A stretch of 64,000 nt of DNA from Ectopseudomonas composti (GCF_001567565.1 NZ_LSSW01000029.1:744001-808000), one strand, 5' to 3'; positions 8,943 to 17,674 are shown, counted from the first letter of the stretch. Notes: generated by a model from the letters alone, not told the origin. A program made the numbers and translations.

Positions 8943-9683
8943 TTAGCTAATCTGCAAAACCCGCGCCATGGCCGACGAGTTGTCCTCGGCGGTGCGCATC
9001 ATCTTCACCGACAGCTCGAACTGGCGGGACAGGGAAAGGATTGCGGTCATCTCCTCGACGGCATTGACGTTGCTCGCCTCGAGAAAGCCGGAGGTCACCT
9101 CAACGGTGGCATCCGCCAGCACTTCAGGCTGGCCCTTGACGCGAATCAGGCCATCGGTGCCCTTCTCCAGGCTCTTGGGATCCGGGTTGACCAGCTTAAT
9201 GCGGTCAACTTCAGCCAACACATTGGGGTTCTCACCCAACGCACGAATACTGATGGTGCCGTCCTGGCCGATTTCCACTTTCTGCTCCGGCGGCACGGCA
9301 ATCGGCCCGGCATTGCCCATCACCGGCAAACCGTTGCCGGTGCGCAACATCCCCAGCGCATCGATGTTCAGACTGGCAGTGCGCACATAGGCTTCGCTGC
9401 CATCAGGAGCCTGCACGGCTATCCAGCCCTTGCCGCCCACCGCCACATCCATGTCACGCCCGGTTTCCTGCAGCGAGCCCGGACGAAAATCGGTGGCGGG
9501 ACGTTCGCTCATGGCAAACACCCGAGCCGGAAAGGTTTCACCGAACAGCGGCATGGAGCGCGCCTGCTCGAAATCACGGCGGAAACCCGTGGTGGAAACG
9601 TTCGCCAGGTTGTTGGCGTGGGCGCGCAGCCCCAGGGTGTTGTTCTGCGCTCCAGTCATGGAGACATACAGCATCTTGTCCAT
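8943..9683 (-). CDS. flgF: flagellar proximal rod protein FlgF
   Basis: Proximal rod subunit. The start MDKMLYVSMTGAQNNTLGLR leads into the rod motif ANNLANVSTTGFRRDFEQAR, and the C-terminus has the paired helix VEEMTAILSLSRQFELSVKM. I start at the ATG at 9683 (GGAG 7 nt upstream) rather than an ATG 42 nt earlier. First gene of flgFGHIJKL; a near-consensus RpoN promoter lies at 9733-9748, about 50 nt upstream. Confidence 0.97.
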   Translation of the reverse strand: MDKMLYVSMTGAQNNTLGLRAHANNLANVSTTGFRRDFEQARSMPLFGETFPARVFAMSERPATDFRPGSLQETGRDMDVAVGGKGWIAVQAPDGSEAYVRTASLNIDALGMLRTGNGLPVMGNAGPIAVPPEQKVEIGQDGTISIRALGENPNVLAEVDRIKLVNPDPKSLEKGTDGLIRVKGQPEVLADATVEVTSGFLEASNVNAVEEMTAILSLSRQFELSVKMMRTAEDNSSAMARVLQIS

Positions 9684-9732
9684 GGTAATTCTCCGAGTGG
9701 GCGACACGCCCTTGGCTCTTTGCAAGCTTTAA

Positions 9733-9748
9733 AGCAAGCGCTGTGCCA
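9733..9748 (-). promoter_or_regulatory. RpoN (sigma-54) promoter of flgF operon
   Basis: On the minus strand the sequence reads TGGCAC, five bases, TTGCT, an almost perfect -24/-12 element. The predicted start lies near 9722, leaving a leader of about 40 nt before flgF. In Pseudomonas this operon is an RpoN-dependent flagellar class, so position and motif agree. Confidence 0.85.
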
Positions 9749-9848
9749 GCCACGAAAAACAAATACAAGAGACTGATTTAAAAGGATTTTATAGGAAGAG
9801 AGAGATTGCAAAGAAAAGCCGGCGGCGGGGTTTTGCCGGCCCTTGAAC

Positions 9849-9881
9849 GGCAAAGCGGCAAGCCTGGCTTGCCGCTTTGCC
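9849..9881 (-). terminator. strong hairpin after flgE
   Basis: A perfect 16-base inverted repeat (9849-9864 and 9866-9881) separated by one base, so it folds with a stem of about 14 bp. It begins 15 nt after the flgE stop codon and lies upstream of the flgF promoter. It probably terminates or stabilises the flgBCDE transcript; it lacks a clear U-tract, so intrinsic termination is likely but not certain. Confidence 0.65.
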
Positions 9882-9895
9882 TCTACCGCCAGTCA

Positions 9896-11266
9896 TCAAC
9901 GCAGATTGATGATGGTCTGGGTAATGGCGCTTTCGGTCTCGATGGTCTTGGCGTTGGCCTGGTAGTTACGCTGCGCAACGATCAGGTTCACCAACTGGTC
10001 GGACAGTTCGACGTTGGAGTCCTCCAGCGCACCTGCCTGCAAGGCGCCCAAGGTGCTGCTGCGTGGCGTACCGACCACCGGCTCACCCGACTCGAACGAC
10101 TGCACCCAGCCGGTCTTGCCCACAGGGGTCAGCCCCTGAACGTTGGCAAAATTCGCCAACAGCACCTGCCCTTGCACCTTGGACTGGCCGTTGGTGTAGC
10201 GGGCGAAGATCACCCCCGTATCGTCGATCTCGATACCAGCCAGCTGACCGGTGGTGTAACCATCCTGGCTCACGGCATTGACCCCGAAGGAGGCGGCGTA
10301 CTGGGTCGAACCGCGCATATCGAAGGTGAAGGCCTCGCTATCGGCGCCATTGGCCACCATGGTGCCTGGGTTGGCCGGATCCTCTTCAGCCGGCACCCAG
10401 TCGGTATCGGCGAGCGCAAAGACACCGTTGGGCGTTCCGACCGGGATGGCGGGTGCATCCAGAGCCGGATTCGCCGGCGTGCTGGCCAGCGGCGTCAACG
10501 CCGGATTCGCCAGTTGCCCTGCGGCATCGTAGTTCACTGCATAGCTGAACGGTTGGTTGCTGGTGGGATCACGTGGGTTGACGCCATCGATCAGCACATG
10601 CATGACCCAGCCATTGTTAGCCGGAGCTTCGTTCTTGACGAAGTACTGGCTCATCACGTGGGCATTACCCTGCGAATCGTAGATGTTGGTCGAGGTCGAC
10701 CAGTTGAAGGATTTCGAATCACTCGGGTCGAAGGTCGGCGCCGCCATGGTCCCGGCATTGGCGGGACGAACGGCATTGGAGTTCAGGTTGGTCCGCTGGG
10801 AGACGGTGGTAGTCGCCCGGGGCTCCTGCTGGCCAGCACTGACGCGCAGATCAGCCTGCACCGGCAAGACGTTGCCGCTGTCATCGGCCGCATACCCCTG
10901 CAGGCGGTAGCCGAAGTTGTTGACGATATAACCATCGCGATCAGTGCCGAAATAACCCGCCCGGGTGTAGCTCATCTCACCGTTGTTGCTGGTCATGAAG
11001 AAGCCATTGCCGTTGATGGCCATATCCAGCGCATTGTTGGTGTAGTTGACGTTGCCCTGATTGAACAGCTGCGAAACGTCCGCCAGCAGCACACCGCTGC
11101 CCTGAGCGTTCTTGCCGGTACCCAGCACGGAAGCGGCGTAGACATCGGCGAACTCGGCACGAGACTGCTTGAAGCCTGCAGTGCCGGCGTTGGCGATGTT
11201 GTTACCGGTGACGTTGAGGTCGCTGGTCGCAGCACGCAGACCGCTAAGACCAATATTGAACGACAT
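9896..11266 (-). CDS. flgE: flagellar hook protein FlgE
   Basis: Major subunit of the flagellar hook. The N-terminus MSFNIGLSGLRAATSDLNVT continues into GNNIANAGTAGFKQSRAEF. The FlgE N-terminal D1 and central FlaE-type regions follow, and the C-terminus (ELSDQLVNLIVAQRNYQANA...QTIINLR) is the conserved coiled-coil end. Length 456 aa. The ATG at 11266 has AAAGGAG just upstream; an ATG 33 nt earlier is in frame but adds no homology. Last gene of flgBCDE. Confidence 0.97.
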   Translation of the reverse strand: MSFNIGLSGLRAATSDLNVTGNNIANAGTAGFKQSRAEFADVYAASVLGTGKNAQGSGVLLADVSQLFNQGNVNYTNNALDMAINGNGFFMTSNNGEMSYTRAGYFGTDRDGYIVNNFGYRLQGYAADDSGNVLPVQADLRVSAGQQEPRATTTVSQRTNLNSNAVRPANAGTMAAPTFDPSDSKSFNWSTSTNIYDSQGNAHVMSQYFVKNEAPANNGWVMHVLIDGVNPRDPTSNQPFSYAVNYDAAGQLANPALTPLASTPANPALDAPAIPVGTPNGVFALADTDWVPAEEDPANPGTMVANGADSEAFTFDMRGSTQYAASFGVNAVSQDGYTTGQLAGIEIDDTGVIFARYTNGQSKVQGQVLLANFANVQGLTPVGKTGWVQSFESGEPVVGTPRSSTLGALQAGALEDSNVELSDQLVNLIVAQRNYQANAKTIETESAITQTIINLR

Positions 11267-11302
11267 GGAAAACTCCTTTGCCGGAACTGCCGGCGGCAAT
11301 AG

Positions 11303-11968
11303 TTATTGGCCGATGACCTGCACTTGAGAAAGCGGAACGCTGCCCAGACCAGCAAGGTTGAGCATCAGCTCACTGCCGCCCAAGGTGACGCTGTCGACGT
11401 TGGCCGGCAGCAAGGTGTACAGCCCCTTGGTCTCGCCGTCGTAGGTGGCCTGAGCCTCGAATTTATAGGTACCCGGCGGCACCACATTGCCGTCGGAGTC
11501 CTTGCCATCCCAGATGAAGCTGACGTTACCGGCAGCCTGCTCGCCCAGGTTGACGCGCGTCACCAGCGAACCGGAATTGTCGTAGACATTGACGTACACG
11601 TTGCTGCTGCTGACCGGCAAAACGGTACTGGCCTTGAAGCTCTCGCTGGTATCGACCACGGCTTTCTCGCTCGGCACGATCACCTTGCGCCCGACCAGAG
11701 AAGACGCTTGCAGCGCCTGCGAGGACTGGAAGCTGGAAAGCATCGACCCCATGCTGGTGTTTAGCTTCTCGATTCCTTCCACCTGACTGAACTGCGCCAG
11801 CTGGGCGATGAACTCACCGTTCCCCTGAGGCTCCAGCGGGTTCTGGTTGTTGAGCTGCGCCACCAGCAGGTTCAGAAACTCGTTCTTGCCAAGATCCTTG
11901 CTTTTCGGACCTTCCGGCTTGAGCTGGTATTGATCCAATACAGAGCCAGCGCCATTTACGGTACTCAT
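11303..11968 (-). CDS. flgD: flagellar hook assembly (capping) protein FlgD
   Basis: Hook cap and scaffold that guides FlgE polymerisation, then leaves. The N-terminal FlgD motif reads GKNEFLNLLVAQLNNQNPLE followed by EFIAQLAQFSQVEGIEKLN. The C-terminal half has the FLG-hook/Ig-like fold with FIWDGKDSDGNVVPPGTYKF. Length 221 aa, typical. GAGG lies 7 nt before the ATG. Third gene of flgBCDE. Confidence 0.97.
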   Translation of the reverse strand: MSTVNGAGSVLDQYQLKPEGPKSKDLGKNEFLNLLVAQLNNQNPLEPQGNGEFIAQLAQFSQVEGIEKLNTSMGSMLSSFQSSQALQASSLVGRKVIVPSEKAVVDTSESFKASTVLPVSSSNVYVNVYDNSGSLVTRVNLGEQAAGNVSFIWDGKDSDGNVVPPGTYKFEAQATYDGETKGLYTLLPANVDSVTLGGSELMLNLAGLGSVPLSQVQVIGQ

Positions 11969-11987
11969 GTGATTTCCTCGTCTCGGC

Positions 11988-12431
11988 TTACTGACCCAGC
12001 GTCAGCACACGCTGCAGCATCTGTTTGGCGGTGTTCATCATTTCAACGTTGGTCTGGAAAGCACGACTGGCAGAGATCATGTCGGCCATCTCCTCGACCA
12101 CATTGACGTTCGGGTAGTAGACATACCCGTCGGCATTGGCCATCGGGTGATCAGGCTCGTAACGCGGCATCAGGCTGCTCTGATCCTCGATCACACCCAG
12201 CACCTGCACACCACGACCGGCCTCATCCTGCTCGGCGAACAGCGAACCACGGTCGCCGTTCTGCGCCTGCTGGAACATGGTGGCGAACACCGGATGGCGC
12301 GCACGGTAGGTCTGATCCAGGCTCGAAGACACGGTCTCGGCGTTGGCGATGTTGCTGGAAATGGTGTTCAGGCGAGTGCTCTGGGCGCTCATGCCGGTTC
12401 CGGCGATGTTGAAGACACTGGCAAGGGACAT
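11988..12431 (-). CDS. flgC: flagellar proximal rod protein FlgC
   Basis: Proximal rod subunit of 147 aa. The N-terminus (SVFNIAGTGMSAQSTRLNTI) is followed by SSNIANAETV, and the C-terminus has VVEEMADMISASRAFQTNVE. The segment YPNVNVVEEM is diagnostic for FlgC. AAGGAG lies 7 nt before the ATG. Eleven bases after flgB. Confidence 0.98.
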   Translation of the reverse strand: MSLASVFNIAGTGMSAQSTRLNTISSNIANAETVSSSLDQTYRARHPVFATMFQQAQNGDRGSLFAEQDEAGRGVQVLGVIEDQSSLMPRYEPDHPMANADGYVYYPNVNVVEEMADMISASRAFQTNVEMMNTAKQMLQRVLTLGQ

Positions 12432-12442
12432 GGTCGCGCTCC

Positions 12443-12850
12443 TTATTCGCCGCGCAGGGCTGCAGTCAGCCCTTTGAATTTGCTATTGAGAAAGGTGAAG
12501 CTGGCCTGGAACTGCACCGAGTTCTCGGCGTAGTTCGATTGCTCGATCTGCAGGTCGACGGTGTTCTGGTCCAGCGAGGCCTGGAACGGCGTGCGGTACG
12601 GCAGCTCAGCTTCGCCGCTGCTGACGCCTTCGGCCGGGATGTGGCGGCTGTCGGTGCGATTCAGGGAAACGCCACCGCGCTGCATGCGATTGCTTTGCTC
12701 GGCCAGGACGCTGGCGAAGTCCAGATCACGCGCCTTGTAGTTCGGGGTATCGGCGTTGGCGATGTTGTTAGCCAGCACCTCGGCGCGCTGGGCGCGGAAA
12801 CCGAGTGCCTGTTCGTGGATGCCGAGTGCTCTGCCGAAGTTGATGCTCAT
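12443..12850 (-). CDS. flgB: flagellar proximal rod protein FlgB
   Basis: Proximal rod subunit of 135 aa. It begins MSINFGRALGIHEQALGFRA and has the rod motif VLANNIANADTPNYKARDLD. I use the ATG at 12850, matching the FlgB family start; an ATG at 12877 would add nine residues. First gene of flgBCDE, with an RpoN promoter about 50 nt upstream. Confidence 0.97.
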   Translation of the reverse strand: MSINFGRALGIHEQALGFRAQRAEVLANNIANADTPNYKARDLDFASVLAEQSNRMQRGGVSLNRTDSRHIPAEGVSSGEAELPYRTPFQASLDQNTVDLQIEQSNYAENSVQFQASFTFLNSKFKGLTAALRGE

Positions 12851-12900
12851 GTTCCGAACCTTTGCCGCTTGGGCCATGTGGTCTCTGTTGCAAGCTACTC

Positions 12901-12916
12901 AGCAAAGGCTGTGCCA
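12901..12916 (-). promoter_or_regulatory. RpoN (sigma-54) promoter of flgB operon
   Basis: Minus strand reads TGGCAC, five bases, TTGCT, the same element and spacing as upstream of flgF. The expected start is about 12 nt further, leaving a leader of about 40 nt to the flgB ATG. The rest of the 12917-13155 gap is AT-rich next to the promoter, then GC-rich with short inverted repeats and no gene. Confidence 0.85.
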
Positions 12917-13155
12917 ACTAAAATAAATCAATAAAATCAATAACTTATAAAAATAAACAGCTAACAAAAGCGGCAAGGCGGCAAGGCCTTACCGCCTACT
13001 GGCAAGCGAGCGGCAACACCCAGAACGGAGATTGCCGCCCACGGAAATGCGGCGCGCACCCTGCGCGCTGCCCATGAAGTTGCGTCAGATTGCCGGTGCG
13101 CCCTCTCCATCCAGCGATACGCAGCCGAACCGCCATGGCCAACCCCAGAAACGCA

Positions 13156-13180
13156 AACGGGAGGCCATTGGCCTCCCGTT
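13156..13180 (-). terminator. intrinsic terminator of cheV-cheR
   Basis: A perfect 12-base inverted repeat (13156-13167/13169-13180) lies 23 nt past the cheR stop. On the minus strand it is followed by a short T-rich run. It isolates the chemotaxis pair from the flgB promoter region. Confidence 0.75.
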
Positions 13181-13203
13181 ACTGGACTGAACACACCGCG
13201 CGG

Positions 13204-14031
13204 CTATTTGGCCTTGTAGATGATCCCTGGACTGCACTGCACCATCTGGTACTTTTCCGGCAGGCCATTGAGCGCCTCGGAAGCACCAAGGAACAGATAA
13301 CCACCCGGCTTCAACGTGGCGTGAATGCGCGTGAGGATGTCCTTCTTCACCTCGGCCGAGAAGTAGATCAGCACGTTGCGGCAGAACACGATGTCGAACT
13401 TGCCCAGCGCCGCGTAACTATCGAGCAAATTGAGCGGACGGAACTCAACGCGGCTCTTGATCGGCGCCTTGACCTGCCAGCGACCCGGCCCTTTCGGATC
13501 GAAGTAACGCTGCAGGCGCTCCTGTGAAAGCCCCCGGCCCATGGCCAGGCTGTCGTACTCACCGGATTTGCAGTTGCTGAGCATCGACGGCGAAAGGTCG
13601 GTGGCAACGATCTGCACACCGGCCTTGAGCTGGCCGAGGTTGCTGCGCTCGAACTCGTCGATGGACATCGACAAGGAATAAGGCTCCTGACCGGACGAGC
13701 ATGCCGCCGACCAGATGCGCAAGCGCTGAGCCGGATAGGCCTTGATCAGCTCCGGCAGCACGCGACTCTTGAGCACCTCGAAGGGATAGGTGTCGCGAAA
13801 CCAAAGCGTCTCGTTGGTCGTCATGGCATCGACCACCTGCTCGCGCAGCCCTCCGCGCGGCTGGCTTTGCATACGCTGCACCAGCTCGCCCAGGGTCTTG
13901 ATGCCGTTCTGTTCCATCAGCTTGTTCAGACGGCTGGAGACCAGATACTGCTTGTTGCTACCAAGCAAAATACCGCAGGCCTTTTCCAGGAAAGTCCGGA
14001 ACTGCTCGAAATCCAAATTACCTGAAGACAC
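13204..14031 (-). CDS. cheR: chemotaxis protein methyltransferase CheR
   Basis: Methylates glutamates of chemoreceptors using S-adenosylmethionine, setting adaptation. The N-terminal helical domain (DFEQFRTFLEKACGILLG) precedes the methyltransferase domain with IWSAACSSGQEPYSLSMSID as the SAM-binding loop and FDIVFCRNVLIYFSAE downstream. I prefer the GTG at 14031: GAGG lies 8 nt upstream and the protein then begins SSGNLDFEQF as in related CheR proteins (275 aa). An ATG at 14052 and a TTG at 14064 lack such a site. Paired with cheV, as in other pseudomonads. Confidence 0.94.
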   Translation of the reverse strand: MSSGNLDFEQFRTFLEKACGILLGSNKQYLVSSRLNKLMEQNGIKTLGELVQRMQSQPRGGLREQVVDAMTTNETLWFRDTYPFEVLKSRVLPELIKAYPAQRLRIWSAACSSGQEPYSLSMSIDEFERSNLGQLKAGVQIVATDLSPSMLSNCKSGEYDSLAMGRGLSQERLQRYFDPKGPGRWQVKAPIKSRVEFRPLNLLDSYAALGKFDIVFCRNVLIYFSAEVKKDILTRIHATLKPGGYLFLGASEALNGLPEKYQMVQCSPGIIYKAK

Positions 14032-14075
14032 TAATGCCGCCTCACCAACCATAACGTTCGCCAAAGGTCGTCCCT

Positions 14076-15008
14076 TCAGCCCCCTTCCGATACACGAATG
14101 CGATCGACCACACGCGCTGCCAGATCATCTGGCTTGAACTTGGCAAGGAAGTCGTCAGCCCCCACCTTCTTCACCATCGCCTGGTTGAACACACCGGAAA
14201 GCGAAGTATGCAGGAGGATATGCAGCTTCTGCATGCGCGGATCGCTACGAATCTCCGTGGTCAACGTATAGCCGTCCATCTCCGGCATCTCGATGTCGGA
14301 AATCAGCATCAGCAATTCCTTGTCAGGATGCCGCCCTTCCTCCGCCATTTTCTTCAGGTAATTGAGCGCCTCGCGGCCATCATTCAGCGCGGTCACTTCA
14401 ACACCAACAGTCTGCAGGCAGCGCGAAACCTGTTTTCGCGCCACCGAGGAGTCATCGACGATCAGCACATGCTTGGTCACCGCCTGACTCTGAACCTGAT
14501 CATCGATGACGCCAGCGGAGATCACCTCGGAGGTCGGCGCGACCTCGGCAAGGATCTTCTCGACGTCGATGATCTCGACCAGCTGTTGGTCGAGCCGCGT
14601 GACTGCGGTCAGGTAGTGATCGCGACCGGTACCCTTGGGTGGCGGATGGATCTCCTCCCAGTTCATGTTCACGATCCGTTCGACCGAGCGCACCAGAAAA
14701 CCCTGAACCTTGGTGTTGTACTCGGTGATGATCACGAAACTGGTCTTCAGATCTCCCAGCGGCGCACGGCCGGTAGCAATGGAGAGATCGAGAATCGGAA
14801 TGGTGCCCCCACGGATATTGGCCACGCCCCGCACTACCGGGCTGGATTTGGGCATGATGGTGAGGTTCGGGCACTGCAGCACCTCTTTCACCTTGAACAC
14901 GTTGATCCCGTATAGCTGTGGGCCTTCCAGGCGAAACAGCAACAACTCCAAGCGGTTCTGCCCCACCAGCTGAGTTCGCTGGTTAACCGAATCCATCAAC
15001 CCGGCCAT
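14076..15008 (-). CDS. cheV: chemotaxis coupling/response regulator CheV
   Basis: Coupling protein with an adaptation role. The N-terminal CheW-like domain (about residues 15-165; FRLEGPQLYGINVFKVKEVL, VVRGVANIRGGTIPILDL) is followed by a receiver domain (about 180-305). The receiver shows VLIVDDSS, the phospho-acceptor Asp in LISDIEMPEMDG, and a Lys near KVGADDFLAKF. Length 310 aa is typical. The ATG has AAGGAG upstream. The 77-nt gap to the divergent flgA gene holds promoters for both. Confidence 0.97.
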   Translation of the reverse strand: MAGLMDSVNQRTQLVGQNRLELLLFRLEGPQLYGINVFKVKEVLQCPNLTIMPKSSPVVRGVANIRGGTIPILDLSIATGRAPLGDLKTSFVIITEYNTKVQGFLVRSVERIVNMNWEEIHPPPKGTGRDHYLTAVTRLDQQLVEIIDVEKILAEVAPTSEVISAGVIDDQVQSQAVTKHVLIVDDSSVARKQVSRCLQTVGVEVTALNDGREALNYLKKMAEEGRHPDKELLMLISDIEMPEMDGYTLTTEIRSDPRMQKLHILLHTSLSGVFNQAMVKKVGADDFLAKFKPDDLAARVVDRIRVSEGG

Positions 15009-15058
15009 GCCCGGACTCCTTCTCGTCTAGTCACGCGTACCCCGTTGAGCCTAGCAGG

Positions 15059-15074
15059 CGGCACGGGGCTTGCT
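15059..15074 (+). promoter_or_regulatory. candidate RpoN promoter of flgA
   Basis: The plus strand reads CGGCAC, five bases, TTGCT, one mismatch from the elements upstream of flgB and flgF and with the same spacing. The predicted start point falls at about 15085, right at the flgA ATG, which is unusually close. Motif quality is good, but the position makes function uncertain. Confidence 0.55.
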
Positions 15075-15085
15075 TTGCATTGCTT

Positions 15086-15844
15086 ATGAAACAGAGAACG
15101 TCATCATTCCGTCAGCCGCTGGCAAAGTGCCTTGCATCTTTGTTCGTTTTACTCGCTTTGCCGACACTCGGCTACAGCGGCACGGCGGCGGCTGGCTTCA
15201 CCAGCACTGAACAACTTATCGGCGTCACCGAGTCTTTTCTTGAGCAGGCGACCACCGAATATCTACAGCGTAGCGAAATTCAGGGCCGCCATGAGATTCG
15301 TGTCAATCGGCTCGACCCGCGTCTGCGCCTACCGCTATGCGACCAACCCCTGACCACCACGCTGGAAAGCCCGGCGCAGCCACTGGGCCGCGTCACCACC
15401 AGGGTCCGTTGCGATGGCAGCGCCCCATGGACGGTGTTTGTCCCTGCTGAAGTCCGTCTGTATCGCCCCGTCGTCATACTGACGCGCCCCCTCAAGCGCA
15501 TGAGCGTAGTCAAGGCTGCGGATCTGAACCTGGTTGAACGCGATGTCGGGCAATTGGGACAGAACTTCCTCACCGACCTGAACCAGGCGATCGGCAAGAA
15601 ATTGACGCGTCAACTCGGCAGTAACCAGATTCTTCTCTCGACTCATCTGCAAGTGGCCGAGGTCATTCGTCGGGGCGATCAGGTGGTGATAAGCGCTCGC
15701 GGCACCACCGTCAACGTGCGCATGCCCGGCGAAGCCCTTACAGACGGGGCGCCGGGCGAGCAGATCAACGTACGCAACCTGCGCTCGCAGCGAGTGGTGC
15801 GAGCCCGTGTGGTCGGCCCAGGGCAGGTGGAAGTATCCATGTAG
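15086..15844 (+). CDS. flgA: flagellar P-ring assembly chaperone FlgA
   Basis: Periplasmic chaperone needed to polymerise FlgI into the P ring. The precursor has a basic start (MKQRTSSFRQPLAKCL) and a hydrophobic signal, with cleavage probably near TAAAG. The body carries a SAF-type region (VVKAADLNLVERDVGQ) and the conserved C-terminal core ending VVGPGQVEVSM. Length 252 aa from the ATG at 15086; a TTG six bases earlier is possible. Divergent from cheV, upstream of flgM. Confidence 0.93.
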   Translation: MKQRTSSFRQPLAKCLASLFVLLALPTLGYSGTAAAGFTSTEQLIGVTESFLEQATTEYLQRSEIQGRHEIRVNRLDPRLRLPLCDQPLTTTLESPAQPLGRVTTRVRCDGSAPWTVFVPAEVRLYRPVVILTRPLKRMSVVKAADLNLVERDVGQLGQNFLTDLNQAIGKKLTRQLGSNQILLSTHLQVAEVIRRGDQVVISARGTTVNVRMPGEALTDGAPGEQINVRNLRSQRVVRARVVGPGQVEVSM

Positions 15845-15912
15845 GCATGTTTCTTGTAGCGCAAAGGTCTGGCGATTCCCTACACTGTCCCAAGACGCAA
15901 TGAAATTAGTCC

Positions 15913-15939
15913 TAAAGTTTTCCCGGCAGTGGCCGAAAA
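15913..15939 (+). promoter_or_regulatory. FliA (sigma-28) promoter of flgM
   Basis: TAAA at 15913-15916, a 15-base spacer, then GCCGAAAA at 15932-15939, one base off the sigma-28 consensus GCCGATAA with ideal spacing. It lies 40 nt upstream of flgM. Control of flgM by the sigma factor it inhibits is the usual feedback arrangement. Confidence 0.85.
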
Positions 15940-15979
15940 GCATGGCAAGCGTCCACCATATCGTCCGAGGTTCTGCATC

Positions 15980-16315
15980 ATGGTCATCGACTTCAACCGG
16001 CTGAACAATGCCAATACGCCCGCTAACACGGGACGTACCGGCGCGACTCAGACTGGCAATCGCAACGAGTCGGCGCAGCCGAGCAAGGCGCCTGTCACCG
16101 GTAGCGATGAGCAAACCAACGCCAAGAGCGGTGAATCCGTGCAACTGAGCCGTGAGGCACAGCAGTTGCAAACTATCGGCGAGAAGCTGCGTGATCAGCC
16201 AATCGTCAACAAGGAGCGTGTGGCCGAGCTGAAGCAGGCCATCGCCGACGGCAGCTATCAGGTCGACAGCAAACGCGTCGCCCAGAAACTGCTCGACTTC
16301 GAATCCCAGCGCTAG
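15980..16315 (+). CDS. flgM: anti-sigma-28 factor FlgM
   Basis: Binds and holds the flagellar sigma factor FliA until the hook is complete, when FlgM is exported. The protein is 111 aa, with a disordered polar N-terminal half (many N, T, S, Q) and a conserved C-terminal half (GESVQLSREAQQLQTIGEKL, then VNKERVAELKQAIADGSYQV). The ATG at 15980 has GAGG 10 nt upstream and gives the family start MVIDFNRLN. Followed by flgN after 50 nt. Confidence 0.95.
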   Translation: MVIDFNRLNNANTPANTGRTGATQTGNRNESAQPSKAPVTGSDEQTNAKSGESVQLSREAQQLQTIGEKLRDQPIVNKERVAELKQAIADGSYQVDSKRVAQKLLDFESQR

Positions 16316-16329
16316 TCCCAGGGCTGCGC

Positions 16330-16355
16330 TGGGGGTGTTGGACGCCCGACCCCCA
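16330..16355 (+). other. hairpin between flgM and flgN
   Basis: A 7-bp GC-rich stem (16330-16336/16349-16355) in the 50-nt gap between flgM and flgN, with no U-tract. It may tune flgN expression or mRNA decay. Weak evidence. Confidence 0.3.
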
Positions 16356-16365
16356 AGAGCCCGCC

Positions 16366-16833
16366 ATGCACGACACAGCCTTGCTTGACCTGTTCTCCTC
16401 CGATATCGGCACCGCCGAGCAATTGCTTGAGCTGATCGATAGCGAATTCCAGGCGCTCACCGAACGTGATCTACCACGCCTCGATAGCCTGCTCGGTGAA
16501 AAACAACCCCTTCTTGCCCTGCTCCAGCAACATGGCAATGACCGTAGCCGCCTCCTGCAAAACGCCGGCCTGAGCGCTGACCGCGACGGACTGACCGCGC
16601 TGGCGAGCCAATCCCCCGTGGGCGGACAGCTCATGGCACGCAGCGAAGAACTTTCCACCTTGCTGCAACGCTGCCAGGAAGCCAACCTGCGCAATGGTCG
16701 CCTGATCCGCGCCAGTCAGGCCTCGGTCGGTAGCGTCCTGGGTATTCTGCGCGGTGGAGAGACACCCGGCCTCTATGACAGCCGTGGCAGTGCCGCTAGA
16801 ATCGCGCAGCAAAGACCGCTCAGCCAGGCCTGA
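16366..16833 (+). CDS. flgN: flagellar export chaperone FlgN
   Basis: Cytoplasmic chaperone for the hook-junction proteins FlgK and FlgL. The 155-aa protein is largely helical, with heptad-like leucines in the first half (DIGTAEQLLELIDSEFQAL, RLDSLLGEKQPLLALL). That pattern plus the position directly after flgM identifies it. Its likely clients flgK and flgL are encoded at the left of this window. Confidence 0.9.
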   Translation: MHDTALLDLFSSDIGTAEQLLELIDSEFQALTERDLPRLDSLLGEKQPLLALLQQHGNDRSRLLQNAGLSADRDGLTALASQSPVGGQLMARSEELSTLLQRCQEANLRNGRLIRASQASVGSVLGILRGGETPGLYDSRGSAARIAQQRPLSQA

Positions 16834-16924
16834 GCCATCCCCCCAACAAAAAGCACAGGGACATGCAGGCACTCCGCCAGTATGCTAGTGCCGTTGTAGC
16901 CCATGATTCGGAGAGTTCCGACCT

Positions 16925-17674
16925 GTGTCCAGCGCGTTCAACGACGAGAGCGGTCCTCAACCGCCCAAGGTGCTCAAGACATCCATAGAGATCATTGCCA
17001 CCCTGCGTCAACTGCAACAAAACCATGACCCCCTGATCATTCAGTTCAAGGGGCGTGGCCTGCGTTTCCAAAGCTACCTCGTTGAGATCGACAAGGATCG
17101 CGCACGTGTGGCGCTGGACGAAATCATCCCCAACGATGGCGAGCGCTTTCTCAAACAGGGTGAAACCTTCAATGTCGAAGCGTTTCGCGACGGTGTACGA
17201 GTCGCCTGGACCTGTGATCACGATGTACAACTCGGTGAGCTGGAAGGCGCCCCCTGCTACTGGACACCGCTCCCCAGCGAAGTGATCTATCACCAGCGCC
17301 GCAGTGCCTTTCGCGCACAGTTGAAGCAGGGCGACCTGGTCAAGGTTGTGCTCAATGGCGACAAGCTACGCGAACCGCTGCCGGGGCACCTGCTGGATAT
17401 CTCGGCTACCGGCTGCAAGCTGCGCTTTGCCGGCAATCTCTCCCAGCAGTTGAACAACGGCCAGGTACACGAGCGCCTCACCGCCTACCTGCCCTTTGGC
17501 AACATGACCTGCGCCGTGGAACTGCGTCACGTGCAGTACGACGACAAGGTCGACATGACCTTCGTCGGTACGCGCTTTCACCGCATGAACGGTCTGGAAC
17601 AACGCCAGGTCGAGCGCTTCGTCTATCAACTGCAGCGCGAGGCGCGCCGCACCGAGAGCGACGGCCCCTTCTAA
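16925..17674 (+). CDS. flgZ: PilZ-domain flagellar brake protein (YcgR/FlgZ type)
   Basis: Predicted c-di-GMP receptor that slows or reorients the flagellar motor. The N-terminal YcgR domain (about residues 15-120) is followed by a PilZ domain (about 123-240). The c-di-GMP binding residues are visible: RRSAFR near residue 125 and DISATG near 161. Length 249 aa. The start is GTG, with GGAGAG about 11 nt upstream; no better ATG exists. It follows flgN by 91 nt in the flgAMN cluster, as in other pseudomonads. Converges with the MFS gene, only 13 nt away, with no visible terminator. Confidence 0.92.
   Translation: MSSAFNDESGPQPPKVLKTSIEIIATLRQLQQNHDPLIIQFKGRGLRFQSYLVEIDKDRARVALDEIIPNDGERFLKQGETFNVEAFRDGVRVAWTCDHDVQLGELEGAPCYWTPLPSEVIYHQRRSAFRAQLKQGDLVKVVLNGDKLREPLPGHLLDISATGCKLRFAGNLSQQLNNGQVHERLTAYLPFGNMTCAVELRHVQYDDKVDMTFVGTRFHRMNGLEQRQVERFVYQLQREARRTESDGPF

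Noticed and set aside
12961..13155. Repeat family (REP-like) from the short GGCAAG-rich inverted repeats
   Set aside because: Similar words recur near 9849-9881 but not as a clear repeated unit within the window.
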